64,000 bases of DNA from assembly GCF_902705875.1 (NCBI RefSeq), contig NZ_CACSIK010000001.1:1109994-1173993 (forward strand). Direction: 5' to 3'. How positions within the stretch are numbered: the first letter of the stretch is position 1; every line of letters starts with the position of its first letter. Of this stretch, positions 16,948-27,687 are shown piece by piece. The DNA is from Zhongshania aliphaticivorans. Its GTDB lineage: Bacteria > Pseudomonadota > Gammaproteobacteria > Pseudomonadales > Spongiibacteraceae. The notes beneath the pieces were generated by a model. That model had not been told where the DNA came from and made no database searches. It saw only the letters and a list, made by a program, of their open reading frames with translations. Both the position numbers and the translations under genes were made by a program.

Positions 16948-17208
16948 TTACACTTTACGGCTAGCGCGCTGATGGCGAATATACAGCGCTTCAACTTTTT
17001 GCCGTGCCCAAGGGGTGCGGCGCAAAAATTTTAAGCTAGACGCCACGCTGGGGTTGTCGGTAAAACATTTGATTTTTATCCGCCGCCCGAGCTCTTCCCA
17101 GCCAAGACTGGCTTCAAGCTCCGTCATTATCATGGCTAAGGTGACGCCGTGCAGAGGGTCTTTCGCACCGGCGTTGTTTTCAGCGTTGCTGGGAGGTTTA
17201 GTGTTCAT
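16948..17208 (-). CDS. VF530-family (DUF2132) small protein
   Basis: 86 residues from the ATG at 17208. The core DPLHGVTLAMIMTEL-EASLGWEELGRRI-KIKCFTDNPSVASSLKFLRRTPWARQKVEALY is the VF530/DUF2132 signature, a helical family proposed to bind DNA. The start lies inside the end of the RRM gene (11-base overlap), so it is probably translated by coupling. The in-frame frame upstream of 17208 is shadowed by the RRM gene and is not used. Its end converges on the oxidoreductase with a 10-base gap. Confidence 0.8.
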   Translation of the reverse strand: MNTKPPSNAENNAGAKDPLHGVTLAMIMTELEASLGWEELGRRIKIKCFTDNPSVASSLKFLRRTPWARQKVEALYIRHQRASRKV

Positions 17209-17491
17209 CGCTATCATCAAGTGCAGCGCTGTCATCGCTGTTTGGCGCAGGGCTGGGGTCAGCTTTTTTGACACGAATTTTAAAGCCAGCAATGATTTTT
17301 CCATTCAGGTTTTGCATTGCGACTTTGGCTTCGCCGGCCTTGGGCATATTTACAAAACCAAAACCCTTGGACAGATCTGCATTTTCATCTCTGACGATGG
17401 TTAAGGATTGCACACTGCCAAATTCTTCAAATAGGTCTAAAAGTTCAGCTTCTGAGGTGGTGCGGTTTAAATTACGAATCAATAATTTCAT
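17198..17491 (-). CDS. Single-RRM RNA-binding protein
   Basis: 97 residues, one RNA recognition motif: RNP2 LLIRNLN at 3-9 and RNP1 KGFGFVNM at 42-49, with the second-half NGKIIAGFKIRVKKA. A short acidic tail (DDSAALDDSDEH) follows. Bacterial single-RRM proteins of this size are often cold-inducible RNA chaperones; that role is inferred. It overlaps the VF530-like gene, suggesting a nucleic-acid-binding pair. Confidence 0.88.
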   Translation of the reverse strand: MKLLIRNLNRTTSEAELLDLFEEFGSVQSLTIVRDENADLSKGFGFVNMPKAGEAKVAMQNLNGKIIAGFKIRVKKADPSPAPNSDDSAALDDSDEH

Positions 17492-17652
17492 GGTGTTGCC
17501 ATTGCAGTGGGTATAGTTGGTACTAAATCGATTATAGCTGGTTTGGGCCTTTTCTTCGCCTGATATCTTTAGGGATAGGCTCGGAGATTGACTGTTCTCA
17601 TTCTCCTAAATGGCCTACCATCACGTCTCTTATCTAAAGTACAAAGGCTTGT

Positions 17653-18417
17653 GTGAGTGTTGTGTTAACCCCTGTTGTATTAAAAACCGACGCCAGTAGT
17701 GACGCGCTCGCGCAACACTTGGATCTTAGCTTGGTCAATGACTGGAGTGATGATCCAAATCAAGTGCATGTTTTCTATCACGATCAACGCCTTGTTATAG
17801 GCTTGCCGCCGGTGAATCGTGAACACCCTGTCGCGGTTGATTTTGAGCTTGCATTGCGCAAGCGTCATCCAGGTAAAGAGCTATTGCTAAAGGCCATTGG
17901 AGGGAGCCGTCATCGCGCAAGTGTGGTCGATGCCACGGCGGGTTTGGGAAGGGACAGTTTTCTATTGGCGAGCCATGGTTGCACGGTGACTCTCTGTGAG
18001 CGCATGCCGGTGGTGGCAGCTTTATTGGCTGATGGCTTACGGCGAGCTGAAAAGAGCAGTGATTGTGCTGAGATTGCCAGCAGAATGCAGTTGCATCATG
18101 GTAGTGGAGCCGAGTATTTGGCGAGTTTGTCTGAGCAGGACTGTCCCGATGTGGTGTATTTAGATCCGATGTTTCCGGTGTCGGGGAAATCTGCCTTGGT
18201 AAAAAAAGAGATGCGCTTATTTCATAGCTTGGTCGGGCTAGATCAAGACAGCGATGCGCTACTGGAAATTGCTTTGCAGCGGGCCCGTCATCGCGTCGTG
18301 GTAAAACGTCCGCCAAAAGCACCTTATTTGGCGGAGCGAAAACCGCAATTATCGGTTACCGGTAAAGCGGTACGATTTGATATATACCCTTTAAAGGCGT
18401 TTCCTAAAGGGTATTAG
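17653..18417 (+). CDS. rsmJ: 16S rRNA m2G1516 methyltransferase
   Basis: 254 residues from a GTG start. Methylates G1516 of 16S rRNA using S-adenosylmethionine. The cofactor site [13 protein letters not shown] is at 91-103, the catalytic-type motif YLDPMFP at about 168-174, and the family-typical KRP..APYL ([16 protein letters not shown]) lies near the C-terminus. Length is normal for the family. Its stop overlaps the convergent dapE by four bases. Confidence 0.93.
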   Translation: MSVVLTPVVLKTDASSDALAQHLDLSLVNDWSDDPNQVHVFYHDQRLVIGLPPVNREHPVAVDFELALRKRHPGKELLLKAIGGSRHRASVVDATAGLGRDSFLLASHGCTVTLCERMPVVAALLADGLRRAEKSSDCAEIASRMQLHHGSGAEYLASLSEQDCPDVVYLDPMFPVSGKSALVKKEMRLFHSLVGLDQDSDALLEIALQRARHRVVVKRPPKAPYLAERKPQLSVTGKAVRFDIYPLKAFPKGY

Positions 18418-19550
18418 CTTAACAGCGCTTTCAGCATGCCTTCGTACATTAGCGACAGCTTATCTAAGTCTTCCGCCTTCACACACTCATCCACTTTGTG
18501 AATGGTTGCGTTCACAGGACCTAGCTCCACAACCTGTGCACCGGTTGGGGCAATAAAACGACCATCGGAAGTGCCTCCTGCCGTCGACAGAATGGTGTCC
18601 GTTCCGGTGACCGCTTTAATGGCAGTTTGGGCCGCTTCAACTAAGGGACCCTCTGAGGTCAAAAAGGGTTGGCCACTCAAATTCCATTCAATGCTGGTAT
18701 CAAGGCCATGTTTATCAAGTATGGCTTGGGTGCGGCTTTTTAAGATGTCGGCGGTTAATTCGGTAGAGAAGCGAAAATTAAAAATCACTTGTAGTTCACC
18801 GGGGATTACATTGGTAGCACCGGTACCACCGTTGATATTGGATATTTGAAACGAGGTTGCAGGGAAAAAATCATTGCCTTCGTCCCAGACTTCCGCTGCC
18901 AGTGCCGCTAGCGCGGGCGCCGCGAGGTGGATGGGGTTTTGGGCTAAATGCGGGTAGGCGACATGGCCCTGAACACCACGAACCGTCATAACGGCGCCAA
19001 GCGAGCCGCGACGGCCATTTTTAATCACATCGCCCACGCTGTCGGTTGAGGAGGGTTCGCCCACCAAGCACCAGGTGATTTTTTCGTTCTGCTGTTCAAG
19101 CCATTCAACAACTTTTACCGTGCCATTTATGGCGGGGCCTTCTTCGTCGCTGGTAATTAAAAACGCGATACGGCCACTGTGGTTTGGGTGTGCGCTAACA
19201 AAGTTTTCGCAGGCCGTAATCATGGCTGCCAAGCTACCTTTCATATCAGCGGCGCCACGCCCACGTAACATACCGTCTTGAATCACGGCGTTAAAGGGTT
19301 GGGTTTGCCAATTGGCTTCGGGACCGGTGGGCACCACATCAGTGTGTCCGGCAAAGCAAAATATGGGGCCGCTATCGCCGTGCACGGCCCAAAAATTATC
19401 TACATCGTCAAACCGCAATGATTGACACTTAAAGCCAATTTTCTCTAATCGAGCCATCATCATAGCTTGGCAATCGGCGTCTAGTGGTGTCACAGAGGGC
19501 CTGTTAATTAAGTCGCAGGCAAGTTGAATCGTAGGCGAGAGGCTTGTCAT
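18414..19550 (-). CDS. dapE: Succinyl-diaminopimelate desuccinylase
   Basis: 378-residue M20-family zinc hydrolase that releases LL-diaminopimelate for lysine and peptidoglycan synthesis. Metal ligands and base are visible: H69-T-D71 in [11 protein letters not shown]102 in ADMKGS, E136/E137 in SDEEGPA, and the final His in ATIHKVDEC. Dimerisation domain at about 180-290. dapD and dapC lie 24 kb away at 42.0-45.4 kb, so all three succinylase-branch steps are in this window. Confidence 0.95.
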   Translation of the reverse strand: MTSLSPTIQLACDLINRPSVTPLDADCQAMMMARLEKIGFKCQSLRFDDVDNFWAVHGDSGPIFCFAGHTDVVPTGPEANWQTQPFNAVIQDGMLRGRGAADMKGSLAAMITACENFVSAHPNHSGRIAFLITSDEEGPAINGTVKVVEWLEQQNEKITWCLVGEPSSTDSVGDVIKNGRRGSLGAVMTVRGVQGHVAYPHLAQNPIHLAAPALAALAAEVWDEGNDFFPATSFQISNINGGTGATNVIPGELQVIFNFRFSTELTADILKSRTQAILDKHGLDTSIEWNLSGQPFLTSEGPLVEAAQTAIKAVTGTDTILSTAGGTSDGRFIAPTGAQVVELGPVNATIHKVDECVKAEDLDKLSLMYEGMLKALLS

Positions 19551-19821
19551 AGGTATGGGGTCGGCTTTTTAGTGGATAAACGAAAAAGTGGCTGAACTAA
19601 TCAGCGCGCTATTCTAGCAGAAACTACCTTATCTGACAGGTACAAGAGCTTGTTAAGACGATGACTGACGGAAACACTCATTGCAGGTCCAAATGAGTGG
19701 AAATGTCATAGAGAGCCTAGTCTAGCTTAGCTATGATCAAATTCTGTAAATGGTCAGGCTACCCGAAATTTGACGGTGTGGTGGCGTGAAGGCTTAGACC
19801 ATAATAATTAGAGGAAAAGAT
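19551..19821. other. Intergenic region, dapE / acyl-CoA synthetase
   Basis: 271 bases between divergent genes with no credible open frame. AGAGGAAAAG directly before 19822 is the ribosome site of the synthetase. Promoters for both genes are expected here but not resolved. Confidence 0.4.
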
Positions 19822-21435
19822 ATGAGCGTGGATTTGGACGTGGCGGTGGCGGCCGCCGAATTTGATTTTGCTGACCAGGATATACCTCAGCGTTTGCGGC
19901 ACTGGGCACGTGTTAAACCAGATCATCCCTTTATGATATGGGAGCCGCGCTCAGGAGAGGATCGACGCTGGAGCTATGCTGATTTTGACGCAGAGACAAA
20001 CAGGATTGCTGGAGGCTTATTCGCCAAAGGTGTGCGCAAGCACGACAAAGTCATGATTCATGCAGAGAATTGCCCAGAGATGGTTTTGGCGTGGTATGCC
20101 TGCGCTAAAATTGGTGCGGTTGGCGTTACCACCAATACCCGCAGTGTGGGGGGCGAGATTGACTATTTTGCACGGCACACTGACGCTGTGGGTGCGATCA
20201 CCCAGCCAAAGTTCTTAGAGGAAATTCGCAAAAGCGCTGTCAGTCTTGAATGGATTGTCGTCACTGATAATAACGCGGGTGAAACAGCCGAAGAAACCGT
20301 TGATGGTGCGGTGATGTTTAGCGAGCTCTATGGCGACCCCGACGCGTTTCCGGCCCGCCCAGCAGAACCTATGCTTCCGGCGGGAATTATGTTTACTTCG
20401 GGTACCACCTCATTACCCAAGGCGGTGGTACACACTCATGCCAATGCGCTTTGGTCTGGCAATATGGGCTCGCAAAGTATGGGAATGACTACCGATAGTG
20501 TCTATTTAGGGTTTTTACCTTTCTTTCATGTGAATTGCCAAAGTTGGGCATTTTGGGGTTCTTTAGGCGTTGGCGGCACAGCCGTTCTTCAGCCCAAGTT
20601 TTCAGCCAGTCGTTTTTGGGAAGTTATTGACAAGCACCAAGTGAGTCACTGCTCAATGATTCCCTTCGTCTTTAAAGCGATTGGTGTGCAGGCTGTACCA
20701 GAAAACCACAGCTTAAAAGTGATGCCGATGGGGATTATCTGGAAGGAAATTGAGGGTTGGCTTAAAGCGCAGCCCTTTGCTAGTTGGGGTATGACAGAAA
20801 CAGTCACCCACGCGACCCGTTCTGACTTTGTGAGTGATTGGCCTCAAGGCTCAATTGGTAAACCAACACCGGGTTATCATCTGGCGGTCGTCAATCCAGA
20901 GACGGGCGCATTATGTAAAAAGGGCGAGATTGGCGAGTTGTGGGTACAAGGTACACGCGGGATTAATCTCTTCCTTGAATATTATAAAAACGAAGAGGCC
21001 ATGGCCAAATCATTCACACCCAATGGCTGGTTTAAAACCGGCGATATGGTGAGTGTGGGAGACGAAGGCAATTTCTTCTTTACTGACCGCGATAAGGATG
21101 CGCTTAAAGTCGGTGGCGAAAATGTATCCGCTAGGCAGGTGGAAGAAGTGTGTATGCAAGTGCCCGGTGGTGGGGTAGGTGAGGTCGCTGTTGTTGCAAA
21201 ATCCCATGATATGTTGGATATGGTGCCGGTCGCCTTTGTGATAAAAGGCTGGGGTGCGCCAGAGGATGACGCGGCATTTAGTGAAGCGATTATCGAACAT
21301 TGCAAAGCCAACCTTGCTGATTTTAAAGTACCGAGGGCGGTGTATATTGTTGACGAATTCCCTCGCGCAACCTTGGAAAAAGTCGCAAAGAATAAGCTCC
21401 GTGAAATAGCAGATAGTAAAGCTATTATCCATTGA
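19822..21435 (+). CDS. AMP-binding acyl-CoA synthetase with altered P-loop
   Basis: 537 residues of the ANL superfamily. The phosphate-binding motif reads FTSGTTSLPKAVVHTH (about 191-206), where the usual TSGTTGLPKG has Gly replaced by Ser and by Ala. A5 is SWGMTETVTH. The hinge FFFTDRDKDALKVGGENVSARQVEE and the C-terminal lysine (ATLEKVAKNKLREI) are present. The middle is shorter than usual between the A4 region (FLPFFHVNCQ) and A5. Strong AGAGGA site. Stands alone, divergent from dapE. An active ligase is likely; substrate unknown. Confidence 0.85.
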   Translation: MSVDLDVAVAAAEFDFADQDIPQRLRHWARVKPDHPFMIWEPRSGEDRRWSYADFDAETNRIAGGLFAKGVRKHDKVMIHAENCPEMVLAWYACAKIGAVGVTTNTRSVGGEIDYFARHTDAVGAITQPKFLEEIRKSAVSLEWIVVTDNNAGETAEETVDGAVMFSELYGDPDAFPARPAEPMLPAGIMFTSGTTSLPKAVVHTHANALWSGNMGSQSMGMTTDSVYLGFLPFFHVNCQSWAFWGSLGVGGTAVLQPKFSASRFWEVIDKHQVSHCSMIPFVFKAIGVQAVPENHSLKVMPMGIIWKEIEGWLKAQPFASWGMTETVTHATRSDFVSDWPQGSIGKPTPGYHLAVVNPETGALCKKGEIGELWVQGTRGINLFLEYYKNEEAMAKSFTPNGWFKTGDMVSVGDEGNFFFTDRDKDALKVGGENVSARQVEEVCMQVPGGGVGEVAVVAKSHDMLDMVPVAFVIKGWGAPEDDAAFSEAIIEHCKANLADFKVPRAVYIVDEFPRATLEKVAKNKLREIADSKAIIH

Positions 21436-21487
21436 GACCGTGATGCTAAAAGGGATGTTGGTCCTGTGAGATCAATATCTACGTAGA

Positions 21488-21509
21488 AAGGGGCTTCTTT
21501 TAGCCCCTT
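21488..21509 (+). terminator. Hairpin after acyl-CoA synthetase
   Basis: AAGGGGCT and AGCCCCTT pair over eight bases with a six-base loop, 50 bases past the stop. The T run after it is poor, so efficiency is uncertain. Confidence 0.45.
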
Positions 21510-21598
21510 ATCAATTCACCCATACGCTGTCAGCTTTTACAACCTGATTGCTGCTTTTGGTAAAAAGTTGTCGTTCAGGCCTGAGTGAATTAATGGTT

Positions 21599-21808
21599 CT
21601 ATTGAAAGAATGGACGTTTAAATACTGGTATTTCTAAATCCACAATGAAGTTGAGAATTTTCTTATTTGTCAGTAAGAGTGATTTCCCGATTTTCAAACC
21701 CATCGTGATACTACCTGCTATCACGTATCCCATCATTGCAACGACTGCCCATAATGCGCGATCTTCTCAATATTGTGAGCCAAGTAATGCAGCCGTCATT
21801 GGTCCTGT
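21599..21808 (-). pseudogene. Possible decayed remnant of a membrane-protein gene
   Basis: Reading the minus strand in one frame gives GPMTAALLGSQY, a stop, then EDRALWAVVAMMGYVIAG and about 35 more residues to a stop at 21599-21601. The hydrophobic, protein-like stretch with an internal stop (21767-21769) looks like an eroded gene. The frame upstream of 21808 is full of stops. No family recognised; it may be chance. Confidence 0.3.
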
Positions 21809-22270
21809 TTATTGCTCTTGCACCTCAGTGAGAAGCGTCACAAGCTTTTATTGCTAATGTTCCCATGCATAGCTTCTGCCACCTATATGCGATGTACCTA
21901 GTACAGCTTGCTCCTAATAATGTGGATGGATAGGTCTAATTCGTATTAACGACAGAAACCTCGCTTTGTATCTACACCAAATGACAATGACCTGCATAGA
22001 AATCTGAGTTTGATATCAGCAAGTTACCGCATAGTTAATGAATGGCGAGTAATCTAGCCGCTATTTAAGCTGAAACTATTGAGGTGGCTAGTTGTCTACG
22101 AAATGAGATCTGATCAACTAAATGAAAGATTTATATTTTTTAAATCGAAGTGGCATGTAAAAAAAATCATAAAGTGACTTAGGGATTTTTATAAAAAATA
22201 TAATATCACCATATAAAGTGTTGCCTAAGTATGTTTTTTATTTTTAGTAACCACTGGAGATTTTAATTAT

Positions 22271-23866
22271 ATGCCATTGTTAGCTAAAACGTTACGCCCC
22301 TTTACTTTGAATAAGTTAGTCTTTTTAGGCTGCTTATTGCCAAGTTTAGCGTTATCTAAAGTGCCTTTTGATACTAATGACGATTCAATACAAACAAAAG
22401 ATGACACTAAAGCTCTTTATGCCGTTGATGGTGACTTTAATCGCAATACGGTTGCAGATTTAGCTCGTGAATTGGCTAAAAAACCATATCAAGAGCCAAG
22501 TATTACATTACCCGCTGCATTACAAGAGCTGAGCTATGACCAATACCGGGATATACGCTTTAATCCAAATGCGTCTATTTGGAAAAATGAGTTATTACCC
22601 TTTCAAATGCAGCTTTTTCATCGTGGTTTTTATTTTAAAGAAACCGTAGAAGTGGCTATCGTAGAAAATGGTCAATCACAGCACTTACGATACAGTCCTG
22701 ATATGTTTACAACAGGAGAAGTGATGCAACAACCACTGCCCAATGCGGATGTTGGCTTTGCAGGAATTCGTTTACATAATCCGTTAAATACCCCTGATTA
22801 TTACGATGAAGTGGCCGTTTTCCAAGGTGGTAGTTATTTTCGTTCCCTAGGAAAAAACCAAGGTTATGGTTTGTCATCACGGGGTTTGGCGCTTAAAACC
22901 GCAGATCCGGAAGGTGAGGAATTTCCAGCTTTCCGGGCATTTTGGATAGAAAAACCAGCTAATGACAGCAGTTCAATCGTCGTTTATGCGTTACTGGACA
23001 GTCCAAGTACCACCGGTGCTTACCGCTTCACTATCCGTCCAGGTGAGGATACCGTGATGGATGTCGAAGCCACTCTATTTCCTCGTGAAGATTTAGATAA
23101 GGTAGGTTTAGCGCCAGCAACCAGTATGTTCATGTTCTCTTCTTATGAACGAGATCAAGTTGATGACTTCCGTCCCCGTGTTCACGACTCGGATGGCTTG
23201 TTAATGGTTAATGGTAGAGGTGATAGCTTATGGCGTCCTTTGCGTAACCCTAACAACTTAGAGGTCAGTGCATTTAGTGATAACGGCCCTATTGGTTTTG
23301 GTTTAATACAACGCAGCCGCGACTTTAATAACTTTCAAGATTTAGAAGCTAATTATGAACAACGTCCTAGTTTATGGGTAGAGCCTGTTGGTGATTGGGC
23401 AAGAGGGTCGGTTGTATTAGTTGAGATCCCGACAGACTCTGAAGTTAACGATAATATTGTTGCTTACTGGTCACCAAGTGAAGTGATTCCAGCAGGTTCT
23501 GAATATCACTTTTCTTATCGTCTACTGTGGGGGCATGCACCATCATTTGCTAAAGGTGAAGCTATTGTTGAGGCAACTCGAAGTGGTCGTGCGAGCATCA
23601 ATAGTCCAACTGAAAAACGCTTATTTGTTATTGACTACCGCTTTCCAATCCCTACAGATAAGGTTGACCTTCAAAAGCCAACCGCACTAATCGAAAATAC
23701 AGCAGGTAAAATTCATAACGTGGTTGTCGCAGAGAATCAGGCTAATGGATACCGAGTCACTTTTGAGTTAGATCCACTTGATTCAGAATTAATCGAATTG
23801 AAATTAGATTTACAGTTTACCGATGGAAGAAAAGCGGAAAGCTGGATGTATCAATGGACAAAATAA
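22271..23866 (+). CDS. opgG: Osmoregulated periplasmic glucan protein OpgG (MdoG)
   Basis: 531 residues. Periplasmic protein needed for backbone and branch formation of osmoregulated periplasmic glucans. N-terminal signal segment (hydrophobic to about residue 29, SLALS), then the OpgG beta-sandwich. Family landmarks are [56 protein letters not shown] and [21 protein letters not shown] lies eleven bases before the ATG. opgH overlaps its 3' end, as in other bacteria. AT-rich wobble bases differ from the flanking core genes, which suggests transfer. Confidence 0.93.
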   Translation: MPLLAKTLRPFTLNKLVFLGCLLPSLALSKVPFDTNDDSIQTKDDTKALYAVDGDFNRNTVADLARELAKKPYQEPSITLPAALQELSYDQYRDIRFNPNASIWKNELLPFQMQLFHRGFYFKETVEVAIVENGQSQHLRYSPDMFTTGEVMQQPLPNADVGFAGIRLHNPLNTPDYYDEVAVFQGGSYFRSLGKNQGYGLSSRGLALKTADPEGEEFPAFRAFWIEKPANDSSSIVVYALLDSPSTTGAYRFTIRPGEDTVMDVEATLFPREDLDKVGLAPATSMFMFSSYERDQVDDFRPRVHDSDGLLMVNGRGDSLWRPLRNPNNLEVSAFSDNGPIGFGLIQRSRDFNNFQDLEANYEQRPSLWVEPVGDWARGSVVLVEIPTDSEVNDNIVAYWSPSEVIPAGSEYHFSYRLLWGHAPSFAKGEAIVEATRSGRASINSPTEKRLFVIDYRFPIPTDKVDLQKPTALIENTAGKIHNVVVAENQANGYRVTFELDPLDSELIELKLDLQFTDGRKAESWMYQWTK

Positions 23867-26034
23867 TGTTGGATGAGCCAGCTCTATCAGAGCATGCCTG
23901 TATTGAATCAGGTATGCCAGATGAACATCATAAGGAAATGCCTGTTCAATCTTTAAGTCACTTTGATACTAATAGTAAGCGCTCGCCTGTTAATGTTAAT
24001 GGTGTTCGCTCTCAAGCAGGTAGAAGATGGTTAGTCCTTGGCTCATCATTGTTACTGTCTGTATGGGGCATTAATGAAATGCATGCGGTTTTAGGTGCTA
24101 ATAACATGACCTTTATTCAATATGTATTTCTTGTTTTATTTGCATTAACGTTTAGCTGGATCACCATTTCTTTTAGTGCCTCGATTGTTGGCTTCTTTTT
24201 AGTTTTCTCACAACGTCGCGCTATTCCAAAACGTTTGATGAATGCATTAGTGGGGCGAACCGCAGTATTAATGCCAACCTATAACGAAGATCCAGACCGT
24301 ATTTATGCATCTATTGAAGTTATGGCAACGGCTATTGCTCAAGCAGGAGAAAATAAAGCATTTGATTGGTTTGTCATCAGTGACACCACTGATCCGGATG
24401 TTGCGTTAAAAGAAGAGGCTTGTTTTCATACCTTACGTGAACGGTTAGGTCATTCTATTAATGTCTATTATCGCCGACGTCAAAAAAATACAGCGAGAAA
24501 AGTCGGTAATGTAACTGATTTTTGTAAACGTTGGGGGGCAAGTTACGATCATTTACTAGTGTTAGATGCTGATAGTTTAATGGAAGCAGATACTATACTT
24601 GAGTTAGCTCGCCGGATGGAAGCTGACTCAGATTCAGGTTTAATTCAAACCATACCGCAGTTAATTAATGGCACAACATTAATGGCAAGGTTACAGCAAT
24701 TTGCCGCTTGTGTTTATGGCCCGATTGTTGGCAGTGGGCTTGCCTGGTGGACTCATAAAGAAGGTAACTTCTGGGGCCATAATGCGATTATACGCACTCA
24801 AGCGATGATGTCTGCGGCCGGCTTGCCCAATATTAAAGGCGCACCACCATTTGGTGGTCATATTTTAAGTCATGACTTTGTAGAAGCGTCATTAATTAGA
24901 CGAGCTGGCTGGAGTGTAACCATTGCAGCTGATCTCTACGGCTCATACGAAGAATGCCCCCCCTCCATGACAGATTTAGCCATTCGTGATCGTCGCTGGT
25001 GTCAAGGTAACTTACAACATGGTCGTATTATAACGGCGAAGGGCTTGCATTGGGTAAGTCGCACGCATTTATTAACGGGAATCATGTCATACATCTCGTC
25101 TCCTTTATGGTTAATGTTAATTTTAGTGGGATTAGCACTCTCTTTGCAGGCTGAGTTTATTCGCCCTGAATACTTTGGTGATGAGTTTTCTTTATTTCCT
25201 ACTTGGCCACAAATGGATGCTGCTCGAGCCTTAAGCTTATTTGCTTTTACCATGGTGATACTGTTTACACCAAAAACCTTGGGGCTGGTGTCATACATGA
25301 TTCATAGCCCTTTAAGAAAAAGTTGCGGGGGTTTTTTCATGTTGATAATCAGCTTTATGGTGGAAGTGATTTTATCGGCGATGGTTGCCCCTATTATGAT
25401 GCTTATCCACACCGGCGCTGTATTCTCGATTTTAATGGGGCAAGACTCAGGCTGGAATCCACAACGGCGCGACGATGGCAGCTTACCCATTAAGCATTTG
25501 ATATATAGGCATCGTTGGCACATGGTTGCAGGATTGTTATTAACCATTGCAGGTTACCTTAATTCATTGGCTTTGTTGGCGTGGTTATCGCCTGCCATTG
25601 TCGGCATGTTGTTATCCGTGCCTTTATCTATGTTAACGGGCTCATGGGCCATTGGGCATTTCATTAAAAGATGCAGAATATTATCGACCCCGTATGAAAA
25701 AGAAGAGCCGAACATTCTCAAAGCAATGAATGAGACAAGAGGTATTTATGACGAATCAGTGCATAATGCACCTGATTTGGTTGTAACGGCTTCAGACCCG
25801 AAATGCCGTGCAAGACATCTAGCACTGATAGACCCTATTCCATTAAGAGTTGCTGGGCAAGTAGACGTGATAGAAGCAACAGCAACCATGAAAATATACG
25901 ATGCAAACAGTGTAAGTGAAGCGGTTAGTTACCTTAATAAACAGGAAAAAACCTATGTGTTGGGAACGCCTGATTTATTTAAAGCATTATCGAATTTACA
26001 TAGATACACCGGTATCAGTCATGGGTTTAGCTGA
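23854..26034 (+). CDS. opgH: Glucan glucosyltransferase OpgH (MdoH)
   Basis: 726-residue inner-membrane GT2 glucosyltransferase that polymerises glucose from UDP-glucose into the beta-1,2 glucan backbone. Two N-terminal membrane helices (about 58-75 and 88-118), the catalytic domain with [10 protein letters not shown] (140-149), DAD at 238-240 and the RDRRWCQGN acceptor motif (about 372-380), then a bundle of C-terminal helices. Shorter than the ~850-residue enteric protein, but enzymes of this length occur elsewhere. Starts at 23854 or at the TAATG junction (23866); both overlap opgG, so translation is coupled. Confidence 0.93.
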   Translation: MDKIMLDEPALSEHACIESGMPDEHHKEMPVQSLSHFDTNSKRSPVNVNGVRSQAGRRWLVLGSSLLLSVWGINEMHAVLGANNMTFIQYVFLVLFALTFSWITISFSASIVGFFLVFSQRRAIPKRLMNALVGRTAVLMPTYNEDPDRIYASIEVMATAIAQAGENKAFDWFVISDTTDPDVALKEEACFHTLRERLGHSINVYYRRRQKNTARKVGNVTDFCKRWGASYDHLLVLDADSLMEADTILELARRMEADSDSGLIQTIPQLINGTTLMARLQQFAACVYGPIVGSGLAWWTHKEGNFWGHNAIIRTQAMMSAAGLPNIKGAPPFGGHILSHDFVEASLIRRAGWSVTIAADLYGSYEECPPSMTDLAIRDRRWCQGNLQHGRIITAKGLHWVSRTHLLTGIMSYISSPLWLMLILVGLALSLQAEFIRPEYFGDEFSLFPTWPQMDAARALSLFAFTMVILFTPKTLGLVSYMIHSPLRKSCGGFFMLIISFMVEVILSAMVAPIMMLIHTGAVFSILMGQDSGWNPQRRDDGSLPIKHLIYRHRWHMVAGLLLTIAGYLNSLALLAWLSPAIVGMLLSVPLSMLTGSWAIGHFIKRCRILSTPYEKEEPNILKAMNETRGIYDESVHNAPDLVVTASDPKCRARHLALIDPIPLRVAGQVDVIEATATMKIYDANSVSEAVSYLNKQEKTYVLGTPDLFKALSNLHRYTGISHGFS

Positions 26035-26148
26035 TGCTTAATTAATGTACTAATGCTCCCTTCTATTTTTTTTGCCATGACGTCTTCAGCTAGTTAACTG
26101 TTGCGTGAATTGAATACATTTATTAGGTTCAGCTTATTGGAGTTTCTT

Positions 26149-27687
26149 ATGAAATTGAGGTTAGTGGTTGCAATTCTTCTTTCTACCTCGCTCTCATCTT
26201 ACGCTGCAGAAGCGTTAGACCGAACGGAGTTTACATTCGAAGATTTAAAAGCCTTGGCAAAATCCTCTGCAAGTAAACCGTACTCCCCATCCGTCAATCC
26301 AGCTCCTGAGTTAATCGATAAGATGACTTATGATCAACATTGGAAAATACGCTTTAAAGAAGAAGAGGCCCTCTACCCAAGTGGAAAAAATGCACCTGTA
26401 CAATTGTTTTATCCCGGTCGATATTTTCCAGACCAAGTGAGAATTTACATCAGAGATGATAAAAGTTTGGTGCAATCTGTGCCTTTTGATAATGAAAAAT
26501 TTGAGATGCCTGCTGATAGCCCAGCACATAATCTCCCCGAAGGATTCGGGTTTTCAGGTTTTAGAATAATGCGTCCTGATATGAAACCAGATTGGATATC
26601 ATTTCTCGGTGCATCCTATTTTCGTACCGATGGACCTGAGGGACAATATGGATTATCAGCCAGAGGTGTCGCTATCAATACTGGCATGAGCCAAGCTGAA
26701 GAATTTCCTCGCTTTTCAGCATTTTGGCTTGGCCCTGCAGAGCAAGAAGGAGAAAGCTTGTCGGTTTGGGCATTACTTGAGGGCCCCTCTATTACCGGAG
26801 CCTATCGTTTTGGCTTGAGCAAAGATAACAAAAATGCCAAAGGGCATATTACTTCTGTGACCGCGCATTTATACATGCGAAAGGATGTTGAACGATTAGG
26901 CATAGCTCCCTTAACCAGTATGTATTGGTATTCAGAAACAGATAAAACCATCGCTAAGGACTGGCGCCCTGAAATTCACGACAGTGATGGTTTGGCTATC
27001 CATACAGGTATAGGCCAACACATTTGGCGCCCACTAAATAACCCCCAGTCAGTATCGACCAATAGTTTTATCGATGAAAATCCACAAGGATTTGGACTCA
27101 TTCAAAGAGATCGTAATTTCAACCACTACCAAGACGATGGCGTGTTTTACCATAAGCGTTCTTCAGCTTGGATTAAACCAAATGGCGACTGGGGTAAAGG
27201 TGCTGTTCAGTTAATCGAAATACCAACAAAAGATGAAACCTTCGATAATATTGTCGCTTACTGGGTACCCGAAAAACCTGCTCGTAAAGGCGATCAGTTT
27301 ACCTTCTCTTATGATATTGAGTGGCGCCCACAGGATCCAAAATCTCAAGCCTTAGCAAGTGTGGTCAATACCCGACAAGGTTTAGGGGGGATTCCAGGGC
27401 AGCCGATACCTGAAGAGATCAACAAAATGGTCATTGATTTTGAAGGGCCAGTACTAGAAGGCCTCGATCGAGACAGTGGTATCCAAGCTATTGTTGAAGC
27501 CCGCAACGGCGAAATACTAGAGCCTATTCGCGCCTATCCGATTGTCGGGACAAACCAATGGCGATTAACCTTTGACTATAAACAAGTTAATAATAATCCT
27601 GTGAGTATACGTGCTTACTTAGCCGATAAAAAAGATCAAGCAATAAGCGAAACATGGGTAAGTGATGCAAGGGTAAATATTAAATAA
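26149..27687 (+). CDS. Second OpgG/OpgD-family glucan protein
   Basis: 512 residues from the ATG at 26149, chosen for GGAG seven bases upstream and the clean Sec signal MKLRLVVAILLSTSLSSYA. A paralogue of the opgG product with the same landmarks: SAFWLGPAEQEGESLSVWALLEGPS, IHDSDGLA, FIDENPQGFGLIQRDRNF and IPTKDETFDNIVAYWVPE. In enterics the two relatives OpgG and OpgD differ; OpgD-type proteins are in GH186 and some cleave beta-1,2-glucan. Which role this copy has cannot be read from sequence. No twin-arginine signal, unlike enteric OpgD. Placed 114 bases after opgH, probably one operon. Confidence 0.85.
   Translation: MKLRLVVAILLSTSLSSYAAEALDRTEFTFEDLKALAKSSASKPYSPSVNPAPELIDKMTYDQHWKIRFKEEEALYPSGKNAPVQLFYPGRYFPDQVRIYIRDDKSLVQSVPFDNEKFEMPADSPAHNLPEGFGFSGFRIMRPDMKPDWISFLGASYFRTDGPEGQYGLSARGVAINTGMSQAEEFPRFSAFWLGPAEQEGESLSVWALLEGPSITGAYRFGLSKDNKNAKGHITSVTAHLYMRKDVERLGIAPLTSMYWYSETDKTIAKDWRPEIHDSDGLAIHTGIGQHIWRPLNNPQSVSTNSFIDENPQGFGLIQRDRNFNHYQDDGVFYHKRSSAWIKPNGDWGKGAVQLIEIPTKDETFDNIVAYWVPEKPARKGDQFTFSYDIEWRPQDPKSQALASVVNTRQGLGGIPGQPIPEEINKMVIDFEGPVLEGLDRDSGIQAIVEARNGEILEPIRAYPIVGTNQWRLTFDYKQVNNNPVSIRAYLADKKDQAISETWVSDARVNIK

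Larger units (their letters stand above)
21436..22270. other. Gene-poor junction before the opg locus
   Basis: 835 bases without a credible intact gene. It contains a hairpin at 21488-21509 after the synthetase, a possible decayed membrane-protein remnant on the minus strand (21599-21808) and, from about 22080, a shift to AT-rich sequence running into opgG. The last 150 bases hold several TATAAT-like stretches that could serve as the opg promoter. Confidence 0.5.

Noticed and set aside
17015..17404. Plus-strand frame across the RRM and VF530 genes
   Set aside because: It is antisense to two recognised proteins and has no family features.
21645..21857. Plus-strand 70-residue open frame
   Set aside because: No ribosome site, odd composition and no family; it lies antisense to the likely decayed remnant on the minus strand.
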